Source: Amia ocellicauda (lineage: Eukaryota > Chordata > Actinopteri > Amiiformes > Amiidae). Taken from it: a DNA stretch of 64,000 bases. Shown here one piece after another: positions 61,301 to 64,000 of this stretch. The translations under genes were made by a program, and so were the position numbers. Below the pieces are notes generated by a model, which saw nothing but the letters and a program-made list of their open reading frames with translations, did no database searches and was not told the origin of the DNA. The stretch lies in the NCBI RefSeq assembly GCF_036373705.1, contig NC_089853.1, forward strand, positions 4,255,405 through 4,319,404. Reading direction: 5' to 3'. Position 1 is the stretch's first letter. The number at the start of each line of letters is the position of its first letter.

Positions 61301-64000
61301 GAAAACACATTTATTTGAGCTTATAAGAGGTTTTAGAAGTAAAGGTTTACATTTAAAATCCACTATAGAAACTATTTCTGTACAGGCATCGGTTTGAACT
61401 ATGTGGGCATCATTTTAAACAACCTTAATCTGTAACTTTTTTCCATACAACTTTATACTCATTCATCTAATTTAATATTGAAGACATTATAAAGAAATTA
61501 TGGGTTAATTAAAACAATAAGTACATACAAGTGTATACCCCATCACCTTATTAATCTTTGGTACTAAAGATCCAGCACATGTGTGTGGTAATACAAAAAC
61601 AAGTGCACTATATTCATCCACAGCTGTGCACACACTGCAGTTTGACCCCTGAACAAAACAGTTCAGTGATTTTGCCCCAGCCTGGCTTGACAGTGTAGGA
61701 GCATCACCGTCTCCGCAGCTCTGCATTGGAGACATGCCACACGTCTCCGTGAATCAGTCCCCAGGAGCAGAGCGGGGAACTCATTACAGGTCTTTCCCAC
61801 TGAAGCCATGGCTTGCTGTTGGCAGAGTGACACAGGCTGGAAGCAGTCTAAAGAAACCTTGTCGGAGCATTTGAAGCCCACCTCAGAGAGACAGGTCTTC
61901 ATGAAAAGAAAGCCAGCTTCATAAAAAACAGTCATCATGAGGACAAAAAGGCTCAGGAAGGATAGATGTTTATCAGTACACTGGAGACACAGCTTTTCTT
62001 TCCTGCCTACAACACTTACTTCTCTCATTTGAACATCCTGAAATGACCTTCCGGTAAAATTGACACAATGCATTCATGGATGTGTGAGGGAATTGGTTTT
62101 GTTCGAGGGAAACTGTAAATTCCCCAAGATCGGTGTGTTTTATTTCATGTTAAAACAATAGCAAGATAAATTCAATTGAATTCAATATATCAGCATGGTT
62201 TTTGTCTTTGCAAGAACCACAAAAGACATATGCTATATAAACTTAGAGATTGCTTAGGGATAAGATGTTGTGCAACTAGCCTTTATTTTCTTTTGAAAAA
62301 GGAGAGAAGTGTTGTCTTGATATGCTAATCAGGTTTGGACTTCTAAGGGGTTGAATTCTCTGGGTGGAATAGCTTCCTGTCTGCAGCTGCTAAACAGACA
62401 GAGGTCTGTGAGACAATGATATTCATATTATTTGTTATTTCTTGCACAGAACTCAAATAAATCTGTGCAAATTACTGCTGACCTTATACAAAGCCAAAGG
62501 TAATGTTCATTTGTCTTTGCATGTCAATTCTTAAAGAGTAGTTGCATTTAATTTAGTACACAACACGGCAGCTGAGGACTATTCCTCCCAGAGGGGGTGG
62601 GAAACAGGGATGACAGGAGAGAGAAGAAGAGGCAGCTGAAGAAAAAAAGAAAGAAAAAAGGACTATCCTGGGCTACCCTTCCCTTCCATGTGCCGAGGAA
62701 ATTAGGCAGCGTTGCGCTCGAAGCTCAATTTGTGAGCTGCTGCAGGAACACAATAGCTCTGTTATCAGAGAAGAAGTGGGCGTAAAACAAATAAATATAT
62801 ATACATATATAACAATCCAGCCAGAAACGTGAGTGGCAGTATTTAGACATGAGAAAGTGTAGTCACAAAAACAGGGAATTGCACAGAAAAGCTCCTTCTA
62901 CAGAGGAGAAGGGAAGCAGAGGGTGACAGGGATGGGAAGGTGGAGGAAGATGAGAGAGGAACAGGACTGTCATGGCATCACAGTGTGGTCTGAAGAGCAG
63001 TGGCATCACTGTTAAAAAGGAGTTCATGTCCCAGTGTGTAGATGGATTAACACGACCGTCATACAGATTTTATATGGATTTAAGCTTTTGACTCCCTTTA
63101 GAGGGTTTTCAGGTCTGACACAGTAGGGTTACAGCCACATCTCGTTAGTGCAAGGACAAACGAGGCTGTCGCCCTTTCATCCCTGGGAAATTCGGCTTCG
63201 ACGCGAACAGATTCCCCTCGGAAGCCCGGCGGGCCGCGGACACTGGCCTGACTGAGCGGCCGACGCCTAATCCGCTATCCCATCGCTGGACACTGTTCAA
63301 AGCGTTCCCATGGTTACGGCAGTTCTCCAAGCGCATTACATATTTCTAAAAACACGCAGAATCCGGGCTGAGCAATTAACCACACTCTAGTGACACTTCT
63401 CCTGAGCGAGCAACAGTGAGTATCTGCCCAGAGCATCGCTACTCTACCTGCGGTGTTAGCAAACGGTCAGCCCAGCTCACAAAATCGTCTCTTGCCTGAC
63501 TCTAATGCGCCACTACAGCTTTTTCAAATGTGCTGCTGTTTTTTCTTCTTCTTTGGACTGTGTGTGTAGCACTTCCTCATTAACACTTACAATAGTCAAT
63601 GTATCAGGGACTCTCCCAAGTGATAGTGAGTTGTAGGGTAGGATTGGGGTGATTTTCTGCTGTGGTCACTAACAGTCCTGAGATAATAATAGCAAAGAGA
63701 GAATTGATGGGACTAACCAGCATCTATGGGGCTCCAAAACCACATGTTCTCTTGTCCAATGAAAATAAACATTTTGTATTTATTGAAACAAGGCAGCATA
63801 TACCGATGTTTTAAAGCCCCACACTGACAGATTGACCTTTACACCATGTTGTTCTCCTGCTGGAGTTGATTAATAACTCCAGCTGAATTCATGTTACAAA
63901 ACACATTATTTTTTTACCTCAAATGTACGCAACATGTGCACCTTCCTGTTGTGTTTGTATTGAAAACTCTCAGATTAAAGCATCAGTATTCTATATACTG
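61301..64000. other. Intergenic region to the window edge
   Basis: No gene is assigned. A minus-strand open frame at 62073-61663 (136 codons) contains a hydrophobic stretch near FLSLFVLMMTVFYEAGFLFM followed by several cysteines, but I do not recognise it and cannot tell it from chance. A CpG-richer patch at 63160-63320 could mark a promoter or exon of a neighbouring gene. Purine-rich sequence occurs at 62610-62660. Confidence 0.35.

Noticed and set aside
63145..63336. CpG-richer patch with a 63-codon minus-strand frame and a GTTCCCATGGTTAC X-box-like site as an exon or RFX site
   Set aside because: The X-box match has two mismatches at key positions and the frame lacks homology or clear splice sites. 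It is noted only as composition.

Overview
This window is nuclear DNA of a vertebrate, most likely a ray-finned fish. The evidence is intron-rich genes with GT-AG (and one GC-AG) splice sites, two retinal guanylate cyclase-activating protein (GCAP) genes, a complete giantin (golgb1) gene, long AC, AT and ATT microsatellites, Tc1/mariner transposons and several copies of one CR1-like LINE. The repeat mix would suit a non-teleost or early-branching teleost lineage, but the species cannot be fixed from sequence alone.

Layout. Bases 1-2,350 hold the 5' end of an unidentified minus-strand gene (two exons and a CpG-rich promoter), with a pair of nested MITE-like elements in its intron and two overlapping CTCF-like motifs upstream. 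Bases 3.7-7.4 kb are a transposon zone: a decayed Tc1-like element, then a mariner with an uninterrupted 347-residue transposase whose catalytic spacing is DD36E, inserted in a TA microsatellite, then a LINE 3' end. Bases 7.6-18.1 kb hold two tandem, same-strand, four-exon GCAP genes (196 and 192 aa), both closest to GCAP2. The second has a frameshifted LINE in its second intron. Bases 20.6-49.6 kb are golgb1 on the plus strand: a non-coding first exon with CRE and YY1 motifs, then 29 coding exons predicting about 4,908 aa. One 10,965-base exon encodes 3,655 of these residues, and the last exon encodes the C-terminal Golgi membrane anchor.

Bases 49.6-64 kb contain no intact gene that I can recognise. 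They hold LINE 3'-end fragments, a Tc1-terminus fragment, and a previously unobvious relic of an actin gene: two decayed exons whose ends fall at known actin intron positions, so it appears to be an unprocessed pseudogene. The rest is AT-rich intergenic DNA with possible non-coding regulatory sequence.

The genes do not form one pathway. The GCAP pair serves calcium feedback on photoreceptor guanylate cyclase, and giantin is a general Golgi tether. Their adjacency is useful as synteny. All exon structures were read by eye from splice consensus and reading-frame continuity; every golgb1 coding exon joins in frame. Comparisons with known proteins are from memory of the families, not from a search.
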